64,000 bases of DNA. It comes from CAJQQK01 sp963696075 (GTDB lineage Bacteria > Pseudomonadota > Alphaproteobacteria > Rhizobiales > Hyphomicrobiaceae). Below, one piece after another: positions 9,080 to 17,771 of the stretch; the first letter of the stretch is position 1, and the number at the start of each line of letters is the position of its first letter. The translations under genes were made by a program, and so were the position numbers. The DNA is taken from the NCBI GenBank assembly GCA_963696075.1, contig CAVOJD010000006.1, positions 682,001 through 746,000 of the forward strand, in the 5' to 3' direction. The notes beneath the pieces are model-generated. The model did not search any database and was not told the origin of the DNA. It saw nothing but the letters and a program-made list of their open reading frames with translations.

Positions 9080-10273
9080 ATGACCGACCGCCCGAAACTC
9101 CCCCTTGAAGGCATTCGCGTCGTCGAGTTCGTGCACATGGTCATGGGACCGACGGCGGGCATGATCCTGGCCGATCTGGGCGCCGAGGTCATCAAGGTCG
9201 AGCCGGCGCCGGGCGGCGACAAGACCCGCCACCTCGCCGGCGGCGGCGCGGGCTTTTTCGCAGCTTTCAACCGCAACAAGAAATCACTCGTCATCGACCT
9301 CAAGTCCCCCGAGGGGCTGGCGCTCGCAAAGCGTCTCGCCGCCACCGCCGATGTCGTCACCGAGAACTTCCGCCCCGGCGCGATCGACAAGCTCGGCCTT
9401 GGCTACGAGGCCCTCAAGGCGGACAATCCGGGCCTGATCTTCATGTCGGCCAAAGGCTTCCTGAAGGGCCCCTATGAGCACCGCACCGCCCTCGATGAGG
9501 TCGTCCAGATGATGACCGGGCTCGCCTACATGACCGGCCTCAACGGCCGCCCGTTGCGCGCGGGCGCATCGGTGAACGACATCATGGGCGGCATGTTCGG
9601 CGTGATCGCGATCCTCACCGCCCTCCTCGAACGCCGCGAGACCGGCACCGGCCACCGCATCGAGGCGGGCCTCTTCGAGACCTGCGCCTTCCTGATGGCG
9701 CAGCACATGGCAGCCCACGCCATGACCGGCGATGAACCCCTGCCGATGGCCGAAAGCGGCCGCCAGGCGTGGTCGATCTACAACGTGTTCGACACCGGCG
9801 ATAACGAACAGGTCTTCGTCGGCGTCGTGACGGATACGCAGTGGGAAGTGTTCTGCAACAACTTTGATTTCCCCGACCTGCTGCCCTTGACCAACGTCGG
9901 CAACAAGGAACGCGTGCGCCAGCGCGACCAGTATCTGCCCGAAGTGCGCAAGCGCTTCCTCGACTACACCAAGGCGGAACTGCTCGAAAAGTGCGAGGCG
10001 CTCGGCCTGCCCTATTCACCGATCCAGAAGCCCACCGACCTTTATAACGACCCTCATCTGCTGGCCTCCGGCGGCCTGCATCACATGGCCGAGCCGGGTG
10101 GCCGCACCATCACCGTGCCGGGCCTGCCCCTGACAGTTGACGGCAATCGCTTTCCCCTGCGCAACGCCCCCCCGGCGCCGGGGGCCGATACGCGTGCGGT
10201 ACTGGAAGCAATCGGCGTCAGTGGCGCGGAGATCGACGCCCTGGCCGAGAAGGGCATCATCGTCGGCGCGTGA
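9080..10273 (+). CDS. CaiB/BaiF class III CoA-transferase
   Basis: A 397-residue family III CoA-transferase. The N-terminal signature GIRVVEF...GPTAGMILADLGAEVIKVE is followed by NRNKKS and the ENFRPG motif near residue 95. The conserved catalytic aspartate is expected at about residue 167, in GASVNDIMGG. These enzymes move CoA between acyl groups through an aspartyl-CoA anhydride. The acyl substrate is not predictable. ATG at 9080 has GAGG upstream at usual distance. The gene is divergent from the PhyH gene, so the two may share a control region at 8830-9079, and together they suggest breakdown of a branched or hydroxylated acid. Confidence 0.9.
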   Translation: MTDRPKLPLEGIRVVEFVHMVMGPTAGMILADLGAEVIKVEPAPGGDKTRHLAGGGAGFFAAFNRNKKSLVIDLKSPEGLALAKRLAATADVVTENFRPGAIDKLGLGYEALKADNPGLIFMSAKGFLKGPYEHRTALDEVVQMMTGLAYMTGLNGRPLRAGASVNDIMGGMFGVIAILTALLERRETGTGHRIEAGLFETCAFLMAQHMAAHAMTGDEPLPMAESGRQAWSIYNVFDTGDNEQVFVGVVTDTQWEVFCNNFDFPDLLPLTNVGNKERVRQRDQYLPEVRKRFLDYTKAELLEKCEALGLPYSPIQKPTDLYNDPHLLASGGLHHMAEPGGRTITVPGLPLTVDGNRFPLRNAPPAPGADTRAVLEAIGVSGAEIDALAEKGIIVGA

Positions 10274-10807
10274 ATGTGTCGGCAAGTTTGCGCATCAAGG
10301 TCTAACGCGTTTTCGCCATGGCCACCCGGCCCCAGACGTTTAAGCGCGAAACCTTTCTGCACGCAGCCACCCTATCCTTTTGACTCAACGATCAAAAAAC
10401 GGGGTGTTCGAGGGGTGTCCCCTCGAGCGGGTCAAGGGCGGCAGCCCTTGTGCGAAGCAACCCGTCTGCCCCAACGTTTCACGATTCCCGCCACCCCTTG
10501 GCCCCACCTTGTCCTCAACACCTCTGTAAGTTTGATCTTGCCCCCCGACGGGAGGTGGGTTTCGAGACAGCGCCGGCATATCCCCGCTTGTTGGCAACGT
10601 CTCGTCCCAGGTGTGGCGACGCGCGATGGCTGGCGGTCTTTCCCTCGCTCTGCTGGCCATCGCGCTGATTGCTGACCAAGGATTGGCGCGGATCGCGATC
10701 CGCTATCCGATGACATCACGCGTCCCCGTTTTCTCCGCATCACCGCCGACGCATACTGCGCCCGACAAAGGCGCCGCGACGCGCGCCCCGGACCGGAGGA
10801 AAACACC
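10274..10807. other. 534-bp intergenic stretch with paired hairpins
   Basis: No convincing gene is present. The main structure is a pair of adjacent hairpins: arms 10409-10415/10419-10425 with a 3-nt loop, and arms 10433-10439/10444-10450 with a 4-nt loop. A similar paired-hairpin layout recurs at 60597-60637. The remainder is compositionally ordinary and holds the promoter region of the SDR gene. Confidence 0.6.
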
Positions 10808-11608
10808 ATGGCAAACGATAAGGACTGGCTCGGCCTCACAGGCAAGGTCGCAGCGGTAACGGGGGCTGCAAGCGGCGTCGGCAAGGCGGTTGCCGAAGAA
10901 TTCGCCGCCGCCGGCTGCAAGGTCGTGGCGCTCGACGTCAACCAGGAAAATCTCGATGCGGTCGTCGCGGAACTGAAGGCGAAGGGTGCCGACGCGATCG
11001 GTGTGCAGTGCGACGTGACGTCGGATGCCAGCGTCGCGGCAGCCGCCAAGGCGGCTGAGGACGCGTTCGGCGGCGTCGATGCACTATGCAACAACGCCGG
11101 CATCCTGCGCCCGGGCAATCTCACGGAACTGCCGGTCTCCGACTGGGACGCGATGATGAACGTCAACCTGACGGGCTATCTGCGCTGCTCGCAGGCGTTC
11201 GGCAAATCGATGATCGCGAAGGGCAAGGGCGCCCTCATCCACATCGCCTCGATCGCAGCCTCCCAGCCACAGGCCTGGTCGGGCGCCTATTCACCCGGCA
11301 AGGCCGCCGTCGTGATGCTCTCGCGCCAGTTCGCCTTCGAATGGGCGGCGAAGGGCGTGCGATCGAACGTGGTCAGCCCCGGCCTCGTGCGCACGGCCTT
11401 GTCCGAAGCCTTCTACCAGGCCCCCGGCGTCCTCGAAGCGCGCAACAAGGCGGTGCCGCTGGGCCGCATCGCCAAGACCTCCGACATCGCCGATGCGGTG
11501 GTGTTCTTCGCATCCGATCGCGCGAGCTATGTGACCGGCCAGGAAATCGTCGTCGACGGCGGCTTCGCCCAGACCCTGATGAGCCACGTGCCGCGGCCGG
11601 GGTTTTGA
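10808..11608 (+). CDS. SDR family NAD(P)-dependent oxidoreductase
   Basis: A 266-residue classical short-chain dehydrogenase/reductase. The cofactor motif TGAASGVG is at 18-25, NNAG at 95-98, the catalytic serine at about S148, and the YxxxK pair at Y161/K165. An acidic residue (D43) after the second strand favours NAD(H) over NADP(H). The C-terminal VTGQEIVVDGG is typical. ATG at 10808 is preceded by a good GGAGG. The substrate is unknown; family members reduce or oxidise alcohols, ketones or acyl thioesters. Confidence 0.92.
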   Translation: MANDKDWLGLTGKVAAVTGAASGVGKAVAEEFAAAGCKVVALDVNQENLDAVVAELKAKGADAIGVQCDVTSDASVAAAAKAAEDAFGGVDALCNNAGILRPGNLTELPVSDWDAMMNVNLTGYLRCSQAFGKSMIAKGKGALIHIASIAASQPQAWSGAYSPGKAAVVMLSRQFAFEWAAKGVRSNVVSPGLVRTALSEAFYQAPGVLEARNKAVPLGRIAKTSDIADAVVFFASDRASYVTGQEIVVDGGFAQTLMSHVPRPGF

Positions 11609-11813
11609 GGCAGGGAGCACTCGCAAGCTCCTGCCAAGGCGTCATCCCGGACGCGCACACCGGCAAGCCTCTCCATCGTCATCCTCGGGCTTGTCCCGAG
11701 GACCCATCTATCGCCAAGCGTGAACGCTGAGGCGAAAGATGGGATATGCCGCACGGCGTGGCGTCCAACATTACTACCCGTCGCAGGGCGCCATGGGTCC
11801 TCGGGACACGCCC
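11609..11813. repeat. Intergenic palindrome (uninterrupted target site)
   Basis: This short region after the SDR gene holds a 21-bp palindrome at 11682-11702 with arms TCCTCGGG/CCCGAGGA and a 5-nt loop. It is the reverse complement of the palindrome at 36510-36530. The same palindrome, split by an insert, begins at 11798 and at 29417. It resembles the short extragenic palindromes common in alphaproteobacteria. Confidence 0.8.
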
Positions 11814-12161
11814 ACTGCTGTCCGGTTCAACTTTCCGCGAAACGGCGCAACAGCCTGATTGGGCCTCTCGATTTCATGATCGATGGTGGTCGAGACGCGA
11901 AATCCCGACCGGCGTCGGCTCGTTTGTTCTTCCATTTCATTAGCCACCCCCACGCCGTCATGGCCGCGCAGGCGGCCATCCACGCGCGCCTCGGCAAACG
12001 AGGCGCTTGCTGTGGAATACATATTCCGCGGCAACGACATAGTGACCCGACAAACCGCGTGATTGGAAACGCCCGTGGATGGCCGCCGTCGCGGCCATGA
12101 CGAGTTGGGAAGGGGAAGCGGGGTCTACTCCTAGAGCGTTGGAGTTAGACCGGACAGCAGT
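11814..12161. mobile_element. MITE-like element, copy 1 (348 bp)
   Basis: The element starts with ACTGCTGTCCGGTT and ends with the inverted form of the same ends (13 bases exact, about 19 with two mismatches). It is flanked by GGGACACGCCC (11803-11813) and GGGACAAGCCC (12162-12172), an 11-bp target duplication with one later change. Inside are two further facing inverted repeats of 28 bp (11957-11984 and 12074-12101, one or two mismatches), each itself palindromic. No transposase gene fits in it. A copy with the same ends and interior is at 29433-29781. I infer a non-autonomous element moved by a transposase encoded elsewhere. Confidence 0.8.
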
Positions 12162-12207
12162 GGGACAAGCCCGAGGATGACCGTTTCGAGCGCTGACGCC
12201 CATCCCC

Positions 12208-13221
12208 TCACAACTTCTTCAATGCCGGCACCACTTCATCCGCCAGCAGCCGCATGCTGGCGAGGCTGTTGTAGAGCGGCATCCCCGCCCAGTTGGTGCG
12301 GAACAAGAGGTGGTTGACGCCGAACTCGGTGACGTAGGGCTTCAACTGTTCGAAGCATTCCTCCGGTGAGCCGAGCACGAACCGGCCCTTGGCCAGTTCC
12401 TCGAACGATTGCGAGAAATCCTCAGCCCCCGGCATCACCTTGTCCTGGCCCCACTTGGCATAGTCGCGGTACTTGCCTTCGAGATAGGGCCGCGCCAGTT
12501 CGATCGCAGTGGCGCGGTCCTTGGCGCAGTAGACTTCCTTGACGATCGGCAACTCGTCCGGGAACGGCTTGCCGGATGCCGTAAGCTCACTCTTGTAGAC
12601 CTCCATCTGCCGCGCGATCGTGTCGATCGCCGCGTGCGGGTTGATGAACCAGCTATCGCCGAGCCGCGCCGCGCGCTTGATCGCGGGATCGTTGTTGGCT
12701 GCGATCCAGATTGGCGGGCGCGGGCTTTGCACGGGCCGGATGTTCATGTGCACCTTGTCGAGCGTGCACTCGGGACTGTCGTAGCTCACTTCGTCTTCCG
12801 TCCACAGCCGCTGGACCAGATCGAGATAGGCTTCGAACTTCTTGACCCGCTCGCCCTTCCTGACCCCGAACGCCTCGAACTCGACGTCGCGGTAGCCGAG
12901 CCCGACGCCGAAGATGAAGTTGCCCCGGCAGATGATGTCGAGCGAGGCGACCGTCTCGGCGGTGTAGACGGGGTTGTGGAGATTGAGCAACAGAATGCCG
13001 AGGCCGAGCTGCATGTCGCCGGCTTCGCCTGCCATGCGCGCGAGCAGCGGTACGATCTGCAACGCCTTGTTGTCCCCCTCGTTGAGGTAGTGCTGCCCGA
13101 ACATCACACTGTCCCAGCCCCGGTCTCGGGCGGCGTGCAGCATCGTGATCTGATCGCCGAGCTTGCTCACCATGTCGGCATCGAGTTTTTGCTGGTTCGT
13201 CAGGAACAAGCCGATCTTCAT
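12208..13221 (-). CDS. LLM class flavin-dependent oxidoreductase
   Basis: A 337-residue luciferase-like monooxygenase. It shows the TIM-barrel pattern of the family: MKIGLFLTNQQ at the start, a D-S-V-M-F-G-Q-H segment near residue 40, LGILLLNLHNPVYTAETVASLD near 75-95, FGVGLGYRDVEFEAFG near 103-118 and RPPIWIAANNDPAIKRAARLGDSW near 165-190. These proteins use reduced FMN (or F420 in some groups) to oxidise a substrate with oxygen. The substrate is not predictable. The gene is divergent from trkH across a 317-bp gap. The start ATG is supported by typical family N-termini. Confidence 0.9.
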   Translation of the reverse strand: MKIGLFLTNQQKLDADMVSKLGDQITMLHAARDRGWDSVMFGQHYLNEGDNKALQIVPLLARMAGEAGDMQLGLGILLLNLHNPVYTAETVASLDIICRGNFIFGVGLGYRDVEFEAFGVRKGERVKKFEAYLDLVQRLWTEDEVSYDSPECTLDKVHMNIRPVQSPRPPIWIAANNDPAIKRAARLGDSWFINPHAAIDTIARQMEVYKSELTASGKPFPDELPIVKEVYCAKDRATAIELARPYLEGKYRDYAKWGQDKVMPGAEDFSQSFEELAKGRFVLGSPEECFEQLKPYVTEFGVNHLLFRTNWAGMPLYNSLASMRLLADEVVPALKKL

Positions 13222-13538
13222 GGGGTCGCGTCCTCCAGGTTCTTAGGTGTTGAAATCGCTGCAACCAGCCTAGATGCCCGGGCCAAATTCAGAAAGTGAT
13301 GGTTGCTTGCTGTCTGAAAATGCTTGTGCAACACGTTGCCTTTCGGCCCAACCGGCCAACAGAGTTAATCTCCGATAAGACGAAAAGATCGGTCGTTTAC
13401 TGCCGCTTAACGGGAAGGTGTTGATCTGGGGAATCAATATGACGGCCATCTCCACTGGCCTTTCGCGTCCGTTTGCGTAAAGGACTTCGAGCCTCAAGGA
13501 CCGCCGCGCAGGACCGCGCCGGTGACTGACTTTAGGCA
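13222..13538. promoter_or_regulatory. Divergent control region with a CtrA-like site
   Basis: This 317-bp gap separates the divergent LLM and trkH genes. It contains TTTA-N7-TTAAC at 13396-13411, one mismatch from the CtrA consensus TTAA-N7-TTAAC, and a GANTC methylation site near 13431. No convincing gene was seen. The CtrA reading is weak without conservation data. Confidence 0.3.
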
Positions 13539-15008
13539 TTGGGCATTCCCGGGTGGCACGTGATCCAGATCCGACCGATCGTTTTCACGCTTGGCGTCGT
13601 GCTTTGTGCGATCGCGGCAACCATGCTGTTGCCCGCGATCGTCGACCTGCTCGATCGCCGTGACAGCTGGACCGTCTTCGCGGCGTCATCCGCGCTGACG
13701 ATGTTCATCGGCGGCCTGATGCTCCTCGTCGCCTACGACGACAAGCCGATGCAGACCGGGCTCAAGGAAGGCTTCGTTCTGACGACCTTTTCGTGGGTCT
13801 TGGTCGCAGCTTTTTCCGCCGTCCCCTTCATCGGCCTCGGGCTGCCGGTCGCCGATGCGTTTTTCGAATCGATGTCGGGCCTCACCACCACCGGCGCCAC
13901 CGTCCTCATCAAGCTCGACGAGTTGCCGCGCGGCATCCTGCTGTGGCGATCGCTTCTCCAGGGCCTCGGCGGCCTCGGCATCGTCGTCACCGCGCTGATC
14001 GTGCTGCCGTTCCTCAGGGTCGGCGGCATGCAGCTCTTCCAGACCGAAAGCTCCGACCGCTCGGAGAAGGTGCTGCCGCGCGCGCTCGAACTGGTCTCGG
14101 CGACGGCTGGCATCTACGTCGCGCTGATGCTGGCCTGCACCGCCCTTTACATGATGTTCGGCATGTCGCCGTTCGATGCGATCTGCCACGCCCTCACCAC
14201 CGTCGCGACCGCCGGCTTCTCGACCCACGACCAAAGCTTCGGCTTCTTCCCCTCGCCCTGGCTGCAGTGGATCTGCATCGTATTCATGATTCTGGGCTCC
14301 CTGCCCTTCGTGGTCTTCATCCGCATGGTGCGCGGGGAACCGACCGCGCTCTGGCGTGACGAGCAGGTCCGCGGCTTCTGCCTGTTCCTGTTCCTGGTGT
14401 GCCTTGCAACGACGCTGTGGCTGAATTCGATCCGCACCGACATCACCTTCTTCGATGCGATGCGCATCGCGACATTCAACGTCACCTCGATTGTCACCAC
14501 CACCGGCTACGCCACGGAGGACTATTCCGCCTGGGGCACGACGGCGATGGGGATGTTTTTCCTGTTGATGTTCATCGGCGGCTGCTCCGGCTCGACCTCG
14601 GGGGGCATCAAGATCTACCGCTTCCAGGTCGCAGCCATGCTCACCCGCAGCCACTTCCTGCACCTGATGAGCCCGAACCGCGTGGTGACGCTGCTCTATA
14701 ACCGCCGCCGCCTGCCCGCGGACGTGCCGTTCTCCGTCGTCGCCTTTCTGGCGATCTACCTCACCACCGTCGGCGTCTTCACAATGATTTTGGCGGCCAT
14801 CGGCCTCGACCTCGTTACATCGCTGTCGGCCGCCGCCGCCTCCGTCGGCAACGTCGGCCCTGGCCTCGGCGAGATCGTCGGCCCATCGGGCAATTATTCA
14901 AACCTGCCCGAGACGGCAAAATGGGTGCTGAGCTTCGCGATGTTGTTGGGCCGCCTCGAATTGTTCACCGTGCTCGTGCTGCTGCGCCCGGAATTTTGGC
15001 GTGCATGA
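13539..15008 (+). CDS. trkH: TrkH family potassium uptake membrane subunit
   Basis: A 489-residue protein with the four-fold pore repeat of Trk/Ktr potassium channels. The four filter segments are visible in order: TTTGAT (about residue 117), TVATAGFS (about 222), TTTGYATED (about 322) and ASVGNVGPG (about 433). Ten or so hydrophobic helices surround them. It forms the membrane channel and would need a cytoplasmic TrkA-type NAD-binding subunit, which is not in this window. The start shown is TTG at 13539; GTG at 13560 is an alternative. Its last codons and stop lie in an 18-bp tandem duplication (14991-15008 and 15009-15026). Confidence 0.92.
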   Translation: MGIPGWHVIQIRPIVFTLGVVLCAIAATMLLPAIVDLLDRRDSWTVFAASSALTMFIGGLMLLVAYDDKPMQTGLKEGFVLTTFSWVLVAAFSAVPFIGLGLPVADAFFESMSGLTTTGATVLIKLDELPRGILLWRSLLQGLGGLGIVVTALIVLPFLRVGGMQLFQTESSDRSEKVLPRALELVSATAGIYVALMLACTALYMMFGMSPFDAICHALTTVATAGFSTHDQSFGFFPSPWLQWICIVFMILGSLPFVVFIRMVRGEPTALWRDEQVRGFCLFLFLVCLATTLWLNSIRTDITFFDAMRIATFNVTSIVTTTGYATEDYSAWGTTAMGMFFLLMFIGGCSGSTSGGIKIYRFQVAAMLTRSHFLHLMSPNRVVTLLYNRRRLPADVPFSVVAFLAIYLTTVGVFTMILAAIGLDLVTSLSAAAASVGNVGPGLGEIVGPSGNYSNLPETAKWVLSFAMLLGRLELFTVLVLLRPEFWRA

Positions 15009-15038
15009 GAATTCTGGCGTGCATGAGGTGGTGGCGGC

Positions 15039-16268
15039 TCAGTCCGCGGACATCCGCCAGCCATAGAGCCAGTCGTAGCGCCGGATCAGCAAGCCGCCAG
15101 GCGTCAGGCCAAGTGTGGCGTTGCGCATCGCGCGCGCAAGGCCGGCCAGATGGTAGATCCGCCCGTTCTCGACCGAGGCGGCCTGCACGGCCGCGATCCG
15201 CTTGTGGCGCAACTGTGCGAAGTCGCGAATGGTGCCTGCAGCATCTCCGCCCGGCCGGGCGAAAAGGGCCGCGAACACTGCACCGTCCTCGATCGCCATG
15301 GCCCCGCCCTGCGCCAGGAACGGCTGGATCGGGTGGGCCGCATCACCGATGAAGAGAACCGGCAGCGCTGCACCATCGCCCGCTCCCGCCTCCCCGGCTC
15401 CTGCCGCCTGAGTTGCCTGGAACGTGATCCCGCCGCGCATCAACGCCCATTGCCGCCACTGCCCGGCCTCGGCGAAAAGCTCACCAAGCGCCGCCGGCAG
15501 GCGCGGGAACCGCGCCATAACCTCGGTCGCACCGATATCGCGGTTCCACCCGCTGCCGCTCTCGCCGCCCGGCGCAATGGCAACGATCGCAAGCGCCCGC
15601 CCGCCGTGGACCGGATAGTGGACGACATGACTGTCGGGGGCGAGCCAGATGCCGGTGATGGGTGCGCGGAACCGGGCCGGGACGTCGTCGATGGGAATGA
15701 CGGCCCGCGCAGCCGTCACGCCTGTCGCTTCGAGCCGGGCTGCTGGTGCCTTAAGCGCGCGCAGACGCGACCACAGCCCGTCCGCAGCCAGCAGCAGCGC
15801 CCCGTCGGCCGCCCCGCCCTCCGCCATCCGGATGCGCGCCCCGCCATCGGGCCCAGCCATCGCCTCGACAACCGTCTGGCCGGCGGCAACCGTGATCAGA
15901 GCTTGCTCGGACACAGCGGCGGCAAGCGCGCGATAAAGGTCCGCGCGATGGATCACCCAGTAGGGCGCGCCATGGCGGCGGCGCATGTCAGGGCCGAGGG
16001 GAAACCGCGTCAGTTCACGCCCGCTGAGGCCGTCATGGACGACGATGTGTTCCGGCGCGATGATGTGCGGCGCAAGGCGGTCCTCGAGACCAAGCTCGAT
16101 CAGGATGCGGGTCGCGTTGGGGCCGAGCTGGATGCCCGCGCCCTCGTCGATCGGACCGCTGCGCGTCTCGAAAATGCGGGCCTCGATGCCACGCCGGGCA
16201 AGCGCAAGGGCGCTGGTGAGCCCGCCGATCCCGCCGCCGGCGATCAGGACTGGGCGGCCGTCATTCAG
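15039..16268 (-). CDS. FAD-dependent monooxygenase with abnormal start region
   Basis: The full protein is about 409 residues. Its N-terminal FAD-binding Rossmann motif VLIAGGGIGGLTSALALARRG is encoded at about 16195-16255, upstream of the first ATG in frame at 15986. The second FAD motif is FIGDAAHPIQPFLAQGG and the middle part has GADG-like AADGLWSRLRAL. This is the 3-hydroxybenzoate 6-hydroxylase/salicylate hydroxylase-like family. The only in-frame start after the upstream stop is CTG at 16268-16266. An ATG placed directly after the preceding gene's TGA (16264-16262) is in another frame and stops after six codons, so either CTG is used or one base has been lost near 16245-16260. It follows the zf-CHCC gene, a pairing common in alphaproteobacteria. 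Confidence 0.8.
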   Translation of the reverse strand: MNDGRPVLIAGGGIGGLTSALALARRGIEARIFETRSGPIDEGAGIQLGPNATRILIELGLEDRLAPHIIAPEHIVVHDGLSGRELTRFPLGPDMRRRHGAPYWVIHRADLYRALAAAVSEQALITVAAGQTVVEAMAGPDGGARIRMAEGGAADGALLLAADGLWSRLRALKAPAARLEATGVTAARAVIPIDDVPARFRAPITGIWLAPDSHVVHYPVHGGRALAIVAIAPGGESGSGWNRDIGATEVMARFPRLPAALGELFAEAGQWRQWALMRGGITFQATQAAGAGEAGAGDGAALPVLFIGDAAHPIQPFLAQGGAMAIEDGAVFAALFARPGGDAAGTIRDFAQLRHKRIAAVQAASVENGRIYHLAGLARAMRNATLGLTPGGLLIRRYDWLYGWRMSAD

Positions 16269-16519
16269 TGCTCACCCTCGAGTTCGGCATTGACGATCGC
16301 GCCGCTGGGTTCCGATTCAGTCGCCCCAAGGCGCTTGTCGTAGCGGTAAAGCGTCGAGCAATAGGGGCAGATGATCTGGTCATCACCGCCCATGTCCAGG
16401 AAGACGTGCGGGTGGTCGAACGGCGCCCTGGCGCCCATGCACTGGAATTCCTTGACGCCGATCGTGATCTTTTCCGCGCCGGCATCGTTGGCGAAATGGG
16501 GGATGACGCTGTGGGCCAT
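16265..16519 (-). CDS. zf-CHCC zinc-finger protein
   Basis: An 84-residue protein with the CHCC zinc motif: C in FQCMG, H in DHPHVFLDM and the pair CPYC, near residues 27, 36-38 and 51-54. The family (PF10276) includes the mitochondrial complex I subunit NDUFS6, and bacterial members are single-domain proteins, thought to bind zinc and act in respiratory complex assembly. The stop codon is followed at once by ATG of the next reading frame. It would be co-transcribed with the FAD monooxygenase gene on the minus strand. Confidence 0.9.
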   Translation of the reverse strand: MAHSVIPHFANDAGAEKITIGVKEFQCMGARAPFDHPHVFLDMGGDDQIICPYCSTLYRYDKRLGATESEPSGAIVNAELEGEH

Positions 16520-16717
16520 GCTCGGCAGCTTCCTTCGCTTGTCTTCAGACTGCTGTGGCTCATTACCTGAACCTGGCCGTTGACGCTAGTCTTGGCTCCC
16601 GAGCGTTTCCGTCGCGGCGTGGTTGGCCGGAGCCTCCCGGGAATGCTAGCAAGAGGGATCGAACAGCGCCGCACGGCCCGCTTCACGAGCAATCGCCGCG
16701 CGGCTCCAACAGGTTGA

Positions 16718-17477
16718 ATGCAGATGCAAACCTTTCTCTCGGACGGCGTCGAAATTGCCTTTATCGACGAGGGCGCGGGTGATCCCGATCATCCTGGTCC
16801 ATGGCTTCGCCTCCAATATCAAGTTCAACTGGATCGATCCCGGTTGGGTCTCGCATCTGCGCAAGGCTGGATATCGGGTCATCGCCCTCGACAACCGCGG
16901 CCATGGCGAGAGCCAGAAGCTGCACGATCTTGCCGACTACGGCGCCCCGATCATGGCCCAGGACGTGCGCCGCCTGATGGATCACCTCGAAATCCCACGT
17001 GCCGACGTGATGGGCTATTCAATGGGCGCCCGCATCTCCGCGTTCCTGGGGCTCGCGGCGCCCGAGCGCGTCCGCTCGCTGATCTTCGGCGGCCTCGGCG
17101 GCAACATGGTCCGTCCCATGGCCGGCACCGGTCCGATCGCCCATGCGCTGGAAGCGCCCACGATCGATGATGTCACCAACCCGACCGCGCGCACGTTCCG
17201 AGCGTTTGCCGAACAGACCGGCAGCGATCTCAAGGCGCTCGCCGCCTGCATTCGCTCAAGCCGCGATCCGATCCTGCCCGAGGACGTCGCGCGTCTCACC
17301 GCCCCCGTGCTCGTCGCGGTCGGCTCGAAGGATGTCATTGCCGGCCCGGCCGAGGATCTCGCCAAACTCATTCCCGGCGCCGAGGCCCTGGTGCTCGAGG
17401 ACCGGGATCACATGAAGGCCGTTGGCGACCGCCGCTACAAGGAAGGCGTCGTCGACTTCCTCGCGCGCCGTGCCTGA
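16718..17477 (+). pseudogene. Alpha/beta hydrolase broken by a +1 frameshift
   Basis: The N-terminus (MQMQTFLSDGVEIAFIDEGAG) is read from ATG 16718. The rest of the enzyme (PIILVHGFASN onward) is one frame away and open to the stop at 17477. Total length 760 bases equals 253 codons plus one base, as expected for a single inserted C in the run at 16784-16786. Apart from this the enzyme looks intact: nucleophile elbow GYSMGA, acid in SKDVIAG and histidine in EDRDHMKAV. A TTG at 16755 could start a shorter product lacking the first strand. It may be a real mutation or a sequencing error. Confidence 0.8.
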
Positions 17478-17771
17478 GGCATCGGCGCGGCCCTCCCGGG
17501 CAAACATGATCGTCGGTCGACTGCCGGTTTGACACGAATCGCGATCGTCTTTAGCCGCTCTCGGACGGGCGGCCATCGCGCGGCGGGACGACCTGTCCCA
17601 CCAAAATCACGTTTCAGCCGTCGCCCCGTCGCATTGGTCGTCCACGAGGTAAGCGGACACGAACGTCTTTTGCGCCCATCTGTCGCGACCATCAGAATTT
17701 GGCGCAGCGACCACGCGATCGTGAACAGTCTATGCACCGGCCCTTAGTGAGTAGGGAGCTAGTTTAAGCGG
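17478..17771. other. 294-bp intergenic stretch
   Basis: No gene, repeat or strong hairpin was seen between the broken hydrolase and the extensin-like gene. It presumably carries the promoter of the latter. Confidence 0.5.

Noticed and set aside
11774..12040. Minus-strand frame across MITE copy 1 as a possible transposase fragment
   Set aside because: Under 90 residues, runs through the terminal repeat, no DDE or HTH motif; partly conserved in copy 2 only because the DNA is conserved.
13270..13539. 89-residue minus-strand frame in the trkH-LLM gap
   Set aside because: No recognisable features, no ribosome site and it covers the expected promoters.
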